From assembly GCA_934670025.1 (NCBI GenBank), contig CAKUOS010000011.1, forward strand, positions 1 to 44,582: a stretch of 44,582 nucleotides of DNA, given 5' to 3'. The notes beneath the pieces are model-generated. The model was not told the DNA's origin and did no database searches. It worked only from the letters and a program-made list of their open reading frames with translations. Positions 37,665 through 44,582 of this stretch are shown here, one piece after another (the stretch's first letter is position 1; the number at the start of each line of letters is the position of its first letter). Origin of the DNA: an uncultured Oscillospiraceae bacterium (GTDB lineage: Bacteria; Bacillota; Clostridia; Oscillospirales; Oscillospiraceae). The position numbers and the translations under genes were made by a program.

Positions 37665-37675
37665 GCGCGCCCGGA

Positions 37676-37704
37676 TTGCTTTTGCACGCAGCCTCTGTTA
37701 TACT
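37676..37704 (+). promoter_or_regulatory. Divergent promoter of the unknown protein-MATE-GNAT operon
   Basis: TTGCTT (37676-37681) and TATACT (37699-37704) with a 17-base spacer. Its -35 lies 11 bases from the -35 of the opposite promoter, so the two polymerases cannot bind freely at the same time. Confidence 0.7.
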
Positions 37705-37736
37705 GATAGAAACGATAAAAACGGAGGCTGGATCCC

Positions 37737-38792
37737 ATGCACGAAACGTTTGCCGACGCTTCTGTCGATGTTTCCGCGGCGCTTGCGCGCGCCGTCCGCG
37801 AGCTGACACCGGAGCAGGCCGCGGAATTTGACGCCGCACAGCGCGGCTGTCCGTGTTCGGCGTCCGTGGCCGCCGTCTGTTCGTTTCTGGCGTCTGCCGC
37901 ATATCTGCAGGACGTGCAGCGCTCCGCACTGCTCTTTGCCTGTATGCTGGCGCAGCCTGACCGGGAAAGCGCCCCGGACGCGGACGGGTGCGTCTTTGTC
38001 AGTGCCTTTGCGTCGATGCTGCGCCTTGCACTCGGCAGACACTGGGATGTGATGCAGGCGCAGACCGGCGCGTTCGAGCGCTGCTTTGTGTCCGCGTTTC
38101 CGGAACTCGCCGGCGCGCTCTGCGCAGCCTTTCCCGCCGTCTTTGAAGACGCAGAGGCAGAATACACGCTCCCGGATGTGATGTCCGCCGCGATATACGA
38201 GCCGCTGTCTGCGCGCGCACGCCGCTTCTGGCGGCAGCATACCGGCTGCGGCCCTGTCCGCAGGCTGCTCTGGCGCGAAGCGCGGAATTTCGCCTTGCAG
38301 GAGGACGTGCGCCCGGCTGTCTCGCGAAAGCTCCTGACGCTTTGCCTCGGCGCGTGCGACGCCTTCTCCTTCACCGCGCAGCCCGGCGGCAGCGAAAAGC
38401 TGCGGCGGCTCCTGCGGCCGTTTCTCGTGACCACGTTCGACACCGCACGCTGGTTTTGCTACCGCGTCCCGCAGACGCAGCCTCTGCACGTGCTGCTGTA
38501 CCGGCTGGATACGCAGAGCGCACGGCTCTTGCAGCTGTTTTGCGAAGACCTTTTCCTGCACTATGCAGAACGCGGAAGCGGCTATGCGCAGGATCTCGAG
38601 GACCTGTGCTTCTTCCGCAGCGGGACGCTCGTGCTCGGGACCGTCTCACACGAACGCATCTGTCAGGCGTTCGCACCGGATGCGGCCTTCGCGCAAGCGC
38701 TCCTGCGCGCGTGCGGGCAGTTCCGTCCGCTGCCGGCTGCGGAAGAACAGCTGCGCCTCGACACATTTTCATCCTCTTCATCAGGCAGGTAA
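37737..38792 (+). CDS. Unrecognised 351-residue protein, rich in Ala, Cys and Phe
   Basis: 351 residues; ATG 37737 is 9 bases after GGAGG. I do not recognise the family. It has no signal peptide; the composition is Ala-rich with many helices, about twenty cysteines scattered (for example RGCPCSASVAAVC, RWFCYRVP), and a C-terminal Ser run. It might be a cytosolic alpha-helical protein, since hydrophobic stretches are amphipathic rather than membrane-like. Codon and GC usage fit neighbours and the whole length is open, so it is a real gene. First of an operon with a MATE exporter and an acetyltransferase; its TAA is 4 bases before the MATE start. Confidence 0.7.
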   Translation: MHETFADASVDVSAALARAVRELTPEQAAEFDAAQRGCPCSASVAAVCSFLASAAYLQDVQRSALLFACMLAQPDRESAPDADGCVFVSAFASMLRLALGRHWDVMQAQTGAFERCFVSAFPELAGALCAAFPAVFEDAEAEYTLPDVMSAAIYEPLSARARRFWRQHTGCGPVRRLLWREARNFALQEDVRPAVSRKLLTLCLGACDAFSFTAQPGGSEKLRRLLRPFLVTTFDTARWFCYRVPQTQPLHVLLYRLDTQSARLLQLFCEDLFLHYAERGSGYAQDLEDLCFFRSGTLVLGTVSHERICQAFAPDAAFAQALLRACGQFRPLPAAEEQLRLDTFSSSSSGR

Positions 38793-38796
38793 GACT

Positions 38797-40212
38797 ATGG
38801 CTCATACAAACGCTCCGCAAACGGACATGACCGACCAGCTGGCGCACGGCAGGATTCTTCCGCTCGTGTTCAGGCTCACCCTCCCGGCCGTTGCCGCGCA
38901 GCTCATCACGTTTCTATATAACATCGTCGACCGGATGTATGTCGCGCGCATCGAAGGCTCCGGGATGGACGCGCTGGCCGCGCTCGGCATCGTATTGCCG
39001 GTCACGCTGATCTTGCAGGCGTTCGCCAACCTCGTGGGGCTCGGCGGCGCGCCGCGCGCGGGCATCAAGCTCGGCGAGGGCGGCCTGGACGAAGCGAACC
39101 GCATCTTCCATACGGCATTTTTGCTGCTTCTGCTCTTCGGCGTCGTCCTCGGCGGGCTGACGTTCCTGTTCGCGCGTCAGATCGTGCTGCTGTTCGGCTG
39201 TCCGCCGAGTGCCGTGACATACGCCGTATCGTATCTCCGGATCTACGCCTGCGGCACGATCTTCGTCATGCTGGCGCAGGGGCTGAATCCCTTCATTCTG
39301 ACGCAGGGCTATTCCCTGTTTGCGATGTGCTCCGTGCTGCTCGGTGCCGTCATCAATATCGCACTCGATCCGCTGTTCATTTTTGTGCTCCGGATGGGCG
39401 TGCGCGGTTCGAGCCTGGCGACCGTCCTCTCGCAGCTGTGCTCGTGCGTCTGCATCCTCTGCTTTTTCCGCTCACGCAGGAGCCTGTTCCGCTTCTGTCT
39501 GCCGCAGATGCGCCTCTCCCCTGCGCGGATCTTCAGTATCGTCTCGCTCGGCTTCACGCCGTTCATCATGACGATCACAGAGTGCGCCATCCAGATCGTT
39601 TTCAACATCAACCTCAACCGCGCCACCGGCGGCGACAAGGACTATACCGCCGCGCTCACGGTGATGCTCTCGGCGCTCCAGCTCATCGCCTTGCCGCTCA
39701 ACGGACTCGGCAACGGGATGCAGCCATTCGTGAGCTATAACTACGGCAGGGGCGACGCCGCCCGCCTGAGGGCCGGCATCCGCTACGTTACGATCCTCGC
39801 GTTTGTCTTCTGCGTGTCCATCTGGTCCGTCTCGATGGCGTTTCCCGTTGTGTATGCGCGGCTGTTTTCGGCCAGCGCATCGGTCACGGCGATCGTTCGG
39901 CAGTATACGCCGATGTTCCTCATGGGTTCCATCATGTTTTTCGTGCAGATGACGCTGCAAACCGTCAATGTCGCGCTCGGCCAGGCAAAAACCGGCCTGC
40001 TGCTCGCCATCAACCGCAAAGTCATCGTCCTGATCCCGCTGTGCTTCCTTCTGACGCATTTTCTGGGCTTCAAGGGCGTGTATCTGTCCGAAGGGATCGC
40101 CGATCTCGTCGCGGGACTCGTTACGGCCGCCGTGATCTTCACCACTTTCCCGCGCATCTTCCGCGAACGCGAGGCCGCCGTGCGGCAAATGCACGCCGGT
40201 CATCCGGACTGA
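38797..40212 (+). CDS. MATE family efflux transporter
   Basis: 471 residues, about 12 membrane helices in two similar halves, with the family start LPLVFRLTLPAVAAQLITFLYNIVDRMYVARI, the GLGGAPRAGIKLGEG loop and the second-half NPFVSYNYG-like stretch (LGNGMQPFVSYNYGRGD). MATE proteins export cationic drugs or metabolites using sodium or proton gradients. The ribosome site before ATG 38797 is poor (AGGTAAG), fitting coupling to the upstream gene 4 bases away. Substrate unknown. Confidence 0.93.
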   Translation: MAHTNAPQTDMTDQLAHGRILPLVFRLTLPAVAAQLITFLYNIVDRMYVARIEGSGMDALAALGIVLPVTLILQAFANLVGLGGAPRAGIKLGEGGLDEANRIFHTAFLLLLLFGVVLGGLTFLFARQIVLLFGCPPSAVTYAVSYLRIYACGTIFVMLAQGLNPFILTQGYSLFAMCSVLLGAVINIALDPLFIFVLRMGVRGSSLATVLSQLCSCVCILCFFRSRRSLFRFCLPQMRLSPARIFSIVSLGFTPFIMTITECAIQIVFNINLNRATGGDKDYTAALTVMLSALQLIALPLNGLGNGMQPFVSYNYGRGDAARLRAGIRYVTILAFVFCVSIWSVSMAFPVVYARLFSASASVTAIVRQYTPMFLMGSIMFFVQMTLQTVNVALGQAKTGLLLAINRKVIVLIPLCFLLTHFLGFKGVYLSEGIADLVAGLVTAAVIFTTFPRIFREREAAVRQMHAGHPD

Positions 40213-40227
40213 GAAAGGAGTCTTCCG

Positions 40228-40710
40228 ATGCTGCATACCCGAATGCTCACCCCGGCAGATGACGCGCGCATCGCGGCCATCATCCGCGCAAACCTGAAAG
40301 CACACGGGCTCGACGTGCCCGGAACGGTCTATTTTGACCCCGAGCTTGACCATCTGAGCGCATTTTACGCACAAAACCCCGGCAAGCGGGCATATTTCGT
40401 CACGCTGGACGACGCGGGACAGGCCGCCGGCGGCGTCGGCTTTGCAGAGTTCCCCGGCTTTGCGGACTGCGCCGAGCTGCAAAAGCTCTATCTCGACGAC
40501 AGTGTGAAGGGCCGCGGCCTCGGCACGGCCCTCATCCGTCTCGTGCAGGAACAGGCTGCGGCCGCCGGGTACCGGCAGCTGTATCTTGAAACGCACACCG
40601 CCCTGCACACGGCGATGCACGCCTACGAACGGGCGGGCTTCCTGCCGATTGAAAAGCCGCCGTTCGTTCAGCACGCAACCATGAACCGCTTTTACCTGAA
40701 AGCGCTATAG
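40228..40710 (+). CDS. GNAT family N-acetyltransferase
   Basis: 160 residues. Acetyl-CoA loop KGRGLGTALIRLVQEQA (motif A, R/QxxGxG/A), preceded by ELQKLYLDDSV and followed by YLETHTALHTAMHAYERAGF (motif B). Substrate not predictable. ATG 40228 follows GAAAGGAG; 15 bases after the MATE stop. Third gene of the divergent operon. Confidence 0.9.
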   Translation: MLHTRMLTPADDARIAAIIRANLKAHGLDVPGTVYFDPELDHLSAFYAQNPGKRAYFVTLDDAGQAAGGVGFAEFPGFADCAELQKLYLDDSVKGRGLGTALIRLVQEQAAAAGYRQLYLETHTALHTAMHAYERAGFLPIEKPPFVQHATMNRFYLKAL

Positions 40711-40724
40711 AGGAGGACGAGATC

Positions 40725-41247
40725 ATGCACATCGAACAGTTTATTATGGCATACGGCGCGGAGCAGGACCGGCTGCGCGCGCTCTTACCGGAGGGCTTCG
40801 CCTCGCTACCGCCGCGGAGAAAGACGGTCTGCGCGGCTGGCTGAATATCGCGCACTGGGACGACGTCCCGTTACGCGCAGCGGCCAGACCGTGACGTTCC
40901 GGACAGACTTCCTCGAAATCGCTTTCACGGGCGTCGGCATCGAGGGCTCCTGCCCGGCGGAAAAGGACAACGCCGGCTGCTGGTTCCCGGATGCGGATCT
41001 GCGTCTGCGCGCACCGGAGGTCATCACCGCCAACAAGGAGTTTTGCGACTGCACGTTCCGCTGGCACTTTTCAGACGGCGACGCGCACGGCGTCAGTCTC
41101 GGCAAGACGCTGCCCGCGATCCCCACGGACGTGAAGACCGTCTATCCCCGGCAGGCGCTGACTGCGCAGAATGCCGCGGCGCTCCCCTGCACGCAGGTGC
41201 TCAGCAGCTATGTCGTGCGCTTCGAGCGGCCGCAACCAACGCCGTAA
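40725..41247 (+). pseudogene. Decayed gene broken by a deletion and a frameshift
   Basis: A ribosome site (AGAGGAGG) and ATG at 40725 start a frame (MHIEQFIMAYGAEQDRLRAL...) that stops at 40844. The following protein similarity continues in another frame from about 40811 (AAEKDGLRGWLNIAHWDD) and, after a one-base loss near 40871, in the third frame to a TAA at 41245-41247 (GQTVTFRTDFLEIAFTGVGIE ... YVVRFERPQPTP). Joining them would give a protein of about 180-195 residues with some sequence missing at the first break. I have an impression of intact relatives in Clostridia but cannot name the family. The second break could be a sequencing error; the first cannot easily be one. Confidence 0.75.
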
Positions 41248-41302
41248 ATTAACACCGTTTCCCTTTCCGCGCCGCTGATCTGCGCCGCCGATATCTGCTT
41301 TG

Positions 41303-41392
41303 ACAAACAGCGGCTCCATCGCGCTGGGCGTCATGTTCCTCGTCATGTCGCTGCTGTGCCGCCTCGGCGCAGAGCAAAAACAGGCGGCGTAA
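41303..41392 (+). pseudogene. Possible remnant of a membrane protein C-terminus
   Basis: After the decayed gene, a short open stretch encodes a hydrophobic segment (SIALGVMFLVMSLLCRLGAEQ) ending in KQAA and a TAA at 41390-41392, without a start or ribosome site. It looks like the last helix of a lost membrane protein. The 41248-41302 bases hold nothing else recognisable. Confidence 0.3.
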
Positions 41393-41408
41393 CCCCTCAG
41401 ATAAGAAG

Positions 41409-41440
41409 CAGTCCCATGCCGAACGGCATGGGACTGTTTT
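41409..41440 (+). terminator. Intrinsic terminator at the end of the MATE-GNAT region
   Basis: A 13-base perfect stem CAGTCCCATGCCG (41409-41421) with 41424-41436, loop AA, followed by TTTT. It immediately precedes the 3' end of the convergent TfoX-N gene. Confidence 0.88.
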
Positions 41441-41768
41441 ATACCTGATAGATCTTCTTCGCGCGGCTCTTGGGGATGGGCGTGACGCGGTCGAGGATCT
41501 CAAGAACAGATTTTGTTAAAGCGTGGTTCTCGATATCGAGGATATAATGCGGCTTTGTGCCATCATACGGGAGTCCTTCCTGGGCGTTGTGCATCAAATC
41601 CGCCAATTCCGGAACTTTTTTGACGAAAACAGTGTTGTCACAAACGAGCAAAACGGGCTTATTATGGCGATAAAACAGGTATTCACCGAACATTTTCCTG
41701 TAATCTACGCCATCAAAATCACGCAGCTGCCCGGCCACAAAGTTTACATAATCCAAAGTTGTTGCCAT
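41439..41768 (-). CDS. TfoX N-terminal domain protein
   Basis: 109 residues matching the TfoX/Sxy N-terminal family: DYVNFVAGQL, YRKMFGEYLFYRHNKPVLLVCDNTVFVKK, PYDGTKPHYILDIE. In proteobacteria Sxy/TfoX is a competence regulator, but the free-standing N-terminal domain in Clostridia has no established role. ATG 41768 follows AAAGGAA by about 10 bases. Its GC content is visibly lower than that of its neighbours, suggesting a separate origin. Monocistronic in appearance; 65 bases downstream of the SLH gene on the same strand. Confidence 0.87.
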   Translation of the reverse strand: MATTLDYVNFVAGQLRDFDGVDYRKMFGEYLFYRHNKPVLLVCDNTVFVKKVPELADLMHNAQEGLPYDGTKPHYILDIENHALTKSVLEILDRVTPIPKSRAKKIYQV

Positions 41769-41795
41769 ACGGCGTGTTTCCTTTCAAAAAGAAGC

Positions 41796-41820
41796 CGGGC
41801 GGCCCGGAGGGGCCGCCCGG
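41796..41820 (-). terminator. GC-rich hairpin after the InlB/SLH gene
   Basis: Plus-strand GGGCGGCCC and GGGCCGCCC face each other around a short GGAG loop. On the minus strand it is followed by GGCTTCTTTTTG, a partial T run, so it is a plausible terminator. Confidence 0.6.
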
Positions 41821-41833
41821 CAGAATCTAACGC

Positions 41834-43966
41834 TTAGTACCAGCTGGGGTTGGCGACGAGCTTGTTCCAATACTCGTAGTCGTTGGTCTTGCGGGTGTAG
41901 GTGTGGCTGTTGGTGGCCTCCTGCACGTCGAGGTAATACCAGGCGCTGGTCTTCAGGTTGTCGGAGAAGGTGTTCATGCCGCTGAGCAGATCGCTGGTGT
42001 ACTGCGGGGCGCGGTCGAGCACGCGGTTGAGAACGGCCATCGTCTCCGCACGGGTGATCTTGCGGTCGGGCGCGTAGTTGTCGCCGTAGCCGTTGATCCA
42101 GCCGAGGTCATAGGCTCTGGCGATGTAATCGGCAGCCCAGTGACCCTTGGTGTCGGAGAAGTAGTAACCGGAGCCGGTGTAGTAGCCGCCGTCGCAGCGG
42201 GCGATCATCGCGGCCAGCTCGGCACGGGTGATGGAATCGTTCGGACGGAAGTAGCCGTTGGTGTCGCCGGTGATGATGCCGAGGTTGGCCATGGTGGACA
42301 CGGCGGTGTTGTACCATGCGTTGGAGGCAACGTCCTTAAAGGTGTTATAGCTGGTGCCATAGCTCTTGCGGACGGTGTCGGTCAGCAGACGGTAGAAGAT
42401 CGTGGCGACTTCGGCGCGGGTGATGGTCGCTTCGGGACGGATGGTGCCGTCGGGATAGCCCTTGATGTAGGCGAAGTGGTCGGTGCCGTTGAGCATATAG
42501 GGCACGGTGCCGGTCTTCTTGGCCCACATGGCGGTGAAGCAGTACTTGCTGCCGGTGGAGGCGACGAGATCCCAGCCGTAGAACGTGTAGCCCGCGCGCT
42601 CGGCGTCGGAGAGCGTGTAGCTCTGCGCGATGGAGACGGTCTTGGTGCCGGTGAACTTCGTGCCGTTGAGCTTGGCAGAGCCGCCGTTGGCGTCGAAGAT
42701 CAGGGTATCGCCGTAATCGAAGTAGGCGTATTCATACTTGCCGTCGTCGTAGTCGTAGTAGTAGACAGAGTATTCGCGGTAGTTGGGATAATCCTTCGAC
42801 CACTGGGCGGTGAAGGTGAAGGTCTTCGTGCGGGTGTCCTCGGTGGCCTTCCAGCCGTAGAACGTGTAGCCCGTGCGCTTGGCGTTGTTGATCGTGTAGT
42901 TGCTCGTCAGGTCGAATCTCTGCGTCTTCGTGGTGTAATCGCCGTCATACAGGAACTTGCCGCCGTTCGGATCGATAACGATCTTGGTGTTGCGCGCAAG
43001 CGGGATACCCTCGCTCTTGTTCTGGTGTTTCCAGCAGTAGAACGTGACGGTGTACTCCTTTGCCGGGGTCTCGGCATCCTCGAAGACCGGGTAGAGTTCC
43101 AGATCGCCGTTGTTCAGTTTGAGCGTCGTGTTCTTCGTGTACACGTTGCGATCGCCGTCAACCCAATGTTTAAACGTCTTGCCTTCGGGCAGCGTCCAGC
43201 CAAGAGCCTCATAGTCAGCCAGCGTGTAGCTGCCGTCTGCATTTGCCGTACCATTTTGGGTAGCACTGGTCACCTCAAGCGTTTTGTGATAAATCACCTT
43301 ATAGCTCTCTGCGGGTTCAGAGTCCTCTTTCCAAACAGCATAAAGCGTGACTTTGTTATCGCGCGGGAAAAGGTTTTCAACCGCCACTCTGCTTCCGTCG
43401 TTGTACTGCTTGCTGCCGTTTGCAAGCGTGCTCCAGCCGAGGAAGGTATGACCTTCCCATACGAACGTGTTGGCTGCAAGGTAGATATACTCTCCCCCTG
43501 TTTCAGCGGAAACAACATCGGACTCCTTGATTTCCTGATGCTTATAGTTGTTCGAATCGTTATTTGCTTCGTAAGTAATGGTGTAGAGAACCGGGTCGGC
43601 AGGAGCCTTCGGTGTCCACTTGGCGTATACGTTGCAATAGCCTTCATTGCCAGTAAATTCAGTAGTTCCGACAACTTCCCGCGTCAATTCAGCATCAAGA
43701 TACCAGCCATCGAAATCATAGCCTTCCTTCTCCGGAGTAGGCCATTTAATCTCGTATCCGTTGATGCCCTGTCTTGTCGTAATACGCGCACCTTCGGCAA
43801 GGTTCGTACCATCAATATTCTTAAAATAAATCACAAGGATTCCATCCGTACCGGTGCCAGTGCCCGTACCGGTGCCAGTACCCGTACCAGTGCCCGCGAA
43901 TGCGGTCGGGACAAGTCCGATCACCATGACCAGGCACAGGATCAGAGCCAATAAACGTTTTTTCAT
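41834..43966 (-). CDS. Large cell-surface protein with InlB/Flg_new-type repeats and three SLH domains
   Basis: 710 residues from ATG 43966, 7 bases after GGAGG; translation begins with a signal peptide (MKKRLLALILCLVMVIGLVPTAFA). Residues 25-40 are eight Gly-Thr dipeptides. Then come several beta-grasp InlB B-repeat/Flg_new units (DFDGWYLDAELTREV, AVWKEDSEPAESY, YTFYGWKATEDTR, YTFYGWDLVASTG) to about 490, and three SLH repeats (YIKGYPDGTIRPEATITRAE, GIITGDTNGYFRPNDSITRA, GWINGYGDNYAPDRKITRAE). These modules give an extended adhesin-like stalk attached to the wall; a specific ligand is not predictable. The part encoded at about 43200-43850 is lower in GC than the rest. A short tail ends in NPSWY. 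Own promoter upstream; no good terminator seen in the 65 bases before TfoX-N apart from a GGGCGGCCCGGAGGGGCCGCCC hairpin-like palindrome at about 41796-41820. Confidence 0.92.
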   Translation of the reverse strand: MKKRLLALILCLVMVIGLVPTAFAGTGTGTGTGTGTGTGTDGILVIYFKNIDGTNLAEGARITTRQGINGYEIKWPTPEKEGYDFDGWYLDAELTREVVGTTEFTGNEGYCNVYAKWTPKAPADPVLYTITYEANNDSNNYKHQEIKESDVVSAETGGEYIYLAANTFVWEGHTFLGWSTLANGSKQYNDGSRVAVENLFPRDNKVTLYAVWKEDSEPAESYKVIYHKTLEVTSATQNGTANADGSYTLADYEALGWTLPEGKTFKHWVDGDRNVYTKNTTLKLNNGDLELYPVFEDAETPAKEYTVTFYCWKHQNKSEGIPLARNTKIVIDPNGGKFLYDGDYTTKTQRFDLTSNYTINNAKRTGYTFYGWKATEDTRTKTFTFTAQWSKDYPNYREYSVYYYDYDDGKYEYAYFDYGDTLIFDANGGSAKLNGTKFTGTKTVSIAQSYTLSDAERAGYTFYGWDLVASTGSKYCFTAMWAKKTGTVPYMLNGTDHFAYIKGYPDGTIRPEATITRAEVATIFYRLLTDTVRKSYGTSYNTFKDVASNAWYNTAVSTMANLGIITGDTNGYFRPNDSITRAELAAMIARCDGGYYTGSGYYFSDTKGHWAADYIARAYDLGWINGYGDNYAPDRKITRAETMAVLNRVLDRAPQYTSDLLSGMNTFSDNLKTSAWYYLDVQEATNSHTYTRKTNDYEYWNKLVANPSWY
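43847..43894 (-). repeat. Gly-Thr dipeptide repeat (eight 6-base units)
   Basis: Eight consecutive codon pairs for Gly-Thr built from GGC/GGT and ACT/ACC/ACG variants, partly as 12-base blocks (GGCACCGGTACG). It lies just after the signal peptide. Since units are 6 bases, copy-number change alters length without shifting frame. Confidence 0.9.
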
Positions 43967-44105
43967 AATTCTTCCTCCTTGCAAATGTACGCCGTGCGCG
44001 GTCTGCGCCGGCAAACTCTTGCCGCGGCCCGCGGTCGTTCCGCGCGCCCGGGGCCGTGATCCCGCCCGCCGAAGCGGAAGCAGGATTTGCTATTTATCCA
44101 TACAT

Positions 44106-44134
44106 ATCGTAGCACACAACACGCAAGAACGCAA
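44106..44134 (-). promoter_or_regulatory. Promoter of the InlB/SLH surface protein gene
   Basis: On the minus strand TTGCGT (44129-44134) and TACGAT (44106-44111) with a 17-base spacer; leader about 130 bases. The GC-rich leader (43990-44060) has no recognised element. Confidence 0.55.
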
Positions 44135-44277
44135 TAGGTTGTTTTGGCGTTTTTGGCCGTTTTGCGGATTTTTTAAGAAATTTTAATAAAGTTATGTCAA
44201 CCGTTCTGTGCGCCCAAGACGGAAGTTTTTCAATTTCATTTCGATTTGGTTACAGTTTGGTTGCAGTGGCAAAAGGC

Positions 44278-44582
44278 TTCCCCTCCGGGGAAGCTGGCTG
44301 CGGAACGAAGTGGAGCAGACTGATGAGGGTCTGGGAGCACTTATGCATCGCTTTGCACTTTCTTCAAAACCGGTTCTGCTCCCCTGCCCTCATCCGCCCC
44401 AGTGTGCGCACTGGGGCACCTTCCCCCAGGGGAAGGTGTTGGGACTGCGCAAAACCCCTTGCCTTCCCCCGGGGGAAGGTGGCTGCGAGCGAAGCGAAGC
44501 AGACGGATGAGGGTCTGGGAGCACTTATGCATCGCTTTGCACTTTCTTCAAAACCGGTTCTGCTCCCCTGCCCTCATCCGCC
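44278..44582. repeat. Array of palindromic repeats with an exact 77-base direct repeat
   Basis: Two units of about 120 bases, 44278-44398 and 44463-44582, each start with a hairpin (GCTTCCCCTCCGGGGAAGC; CCTTCCCCCGGGGGAAGG), then a similar GGCTGCG...GAAG...AGCAGAC stretch, then the identical 77 bases 44322-44398 and 44506-44582. Each 77-base block has terminal inverted arms (GATGAGGG with CCCTCATC and GGGAGCA with TGCTCCC). Between the units are CCCCAGTG/CACTGGGG (44397-44416) and another CCTTCCCCCAGGGGAAGG (44419-44436). The array runs off the window. Intergenic repeats of this general look are common in gut Clostridia; 44135-44277 holds nothing recognisable. Confidence 0.85.

Noticed and set aside
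43847..43894. Gly-Thr repeat region as a CRISPR or tandem satellite
   Set aside because: Units are 6 bases, in frame and coding; there are no spacers.
41903..43954. 683-codon open frame on the plus strand opposite the InlB/SLH gene
   Set aside because: Val/Gly/Ala-rich reverse reading of a repetitive gene; the minus frame has a signal peptide, ribosome site and SLH motifs.
44278..44582. Terminal repeats as a CRISPR array
   Set aside because: Only two 77-base copies are seen, too long for CRISPR repeats, with internal palindromes and no cas genes nearby.

Overview
The window looks like a chromosomal segment of a GC-rich (estimated near 60%) low-GC-phylum relative: a Bacillota of the gut Clostridia type, most like Oscillospiraceae/Ruminococcaceae. 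Supporting this are a T-box leader, a gdpP-rplI-dnaB and tilS-hpt-ftsH gene order, RNase J, SLH-domain surface proteins with InlB-type repeats, the YedE/YedF selenium pair, strong AGGAGG ribosome sites and consensus sigma-A promoters with 17-base spacers. No phage, transposase, CRISPR array, rRNA or tRNA was recognised.

Layout. 1-2200: the 3' end of prfB, an SLH surface protein, and secG with its own promoter. 2258-3366: an NADP-type secondary alcohol dehydrogenase. 3375-5338 (minus): asnB behind an asparagine-type T-box leader. 5385-12313 (minus): a three-gene operon made of a 1,526-residue multidomain protein (HD phosphohydrolase, helical repeats, HIGH-type nucleotidyltransferase, GNAT-like and phosphoribosyltransferase-like parts), a lactate/malate-dehydrogenase-like protein lacking a catalytic Asp, and a flavodoxin-like double-domain protein. 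This is my best candidate for an undescribed system. 12377-16147: argG-argH-argF under one promoter. 16198-19133 (minus): rpoD and RNase J, the latter with a leader of roughly 250 bases. 19480-28176: gdpP-rplI-dnaB-tilS-hpt-ftsH and a YtqA-type radical SAM gene, tightly packed and probably cotranscribed. 28228-29671: yedE-yedF with two hairpins in the leader. 29678-29774: three consecutive palindromes. 29934-32870: a DUF5662 protein and a secreted 5'-nucleotidase carrying SLH domains.

32926-37599 (minus) is a coherent envelope-stress or antimicrobial-resistance block: S66 (MccF/LdcA-like) peptidase, DUF1653 protein, OmpR-type response regulator, ABC ATPase, ABC-2 permease and a single-TM histidine kinase. 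Four TTGAC direct repeats spaced 11-12 bases lie just ahead of the ABC ATPase and look like the regulator's binding sites. Divergent from it is an operon of an unrecognised 351-residue protein, a MATE transporter and a GNAT acetyltransferase, followed by a decayed gene (40725-41247). 41439-44134 (minus) holds a TfoX-N protein and a large InlB-repeat/SLH surface protein. The window ends in repeated palindromic elements, including an exact 77-base direct repeat.

How it works together: housekeeping operons (protein synthesis, replication, c-di-AMP turnover, proteolysis, arginine and asparagine synthesis) are interspersed with surface and accessory cassettes. Regulation visible in the sequence includes the T-box, divergent back-to-back promoters, the TTGAC array and structured leaders. 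Family assignments come from reading motifs by eye; no database search was run.
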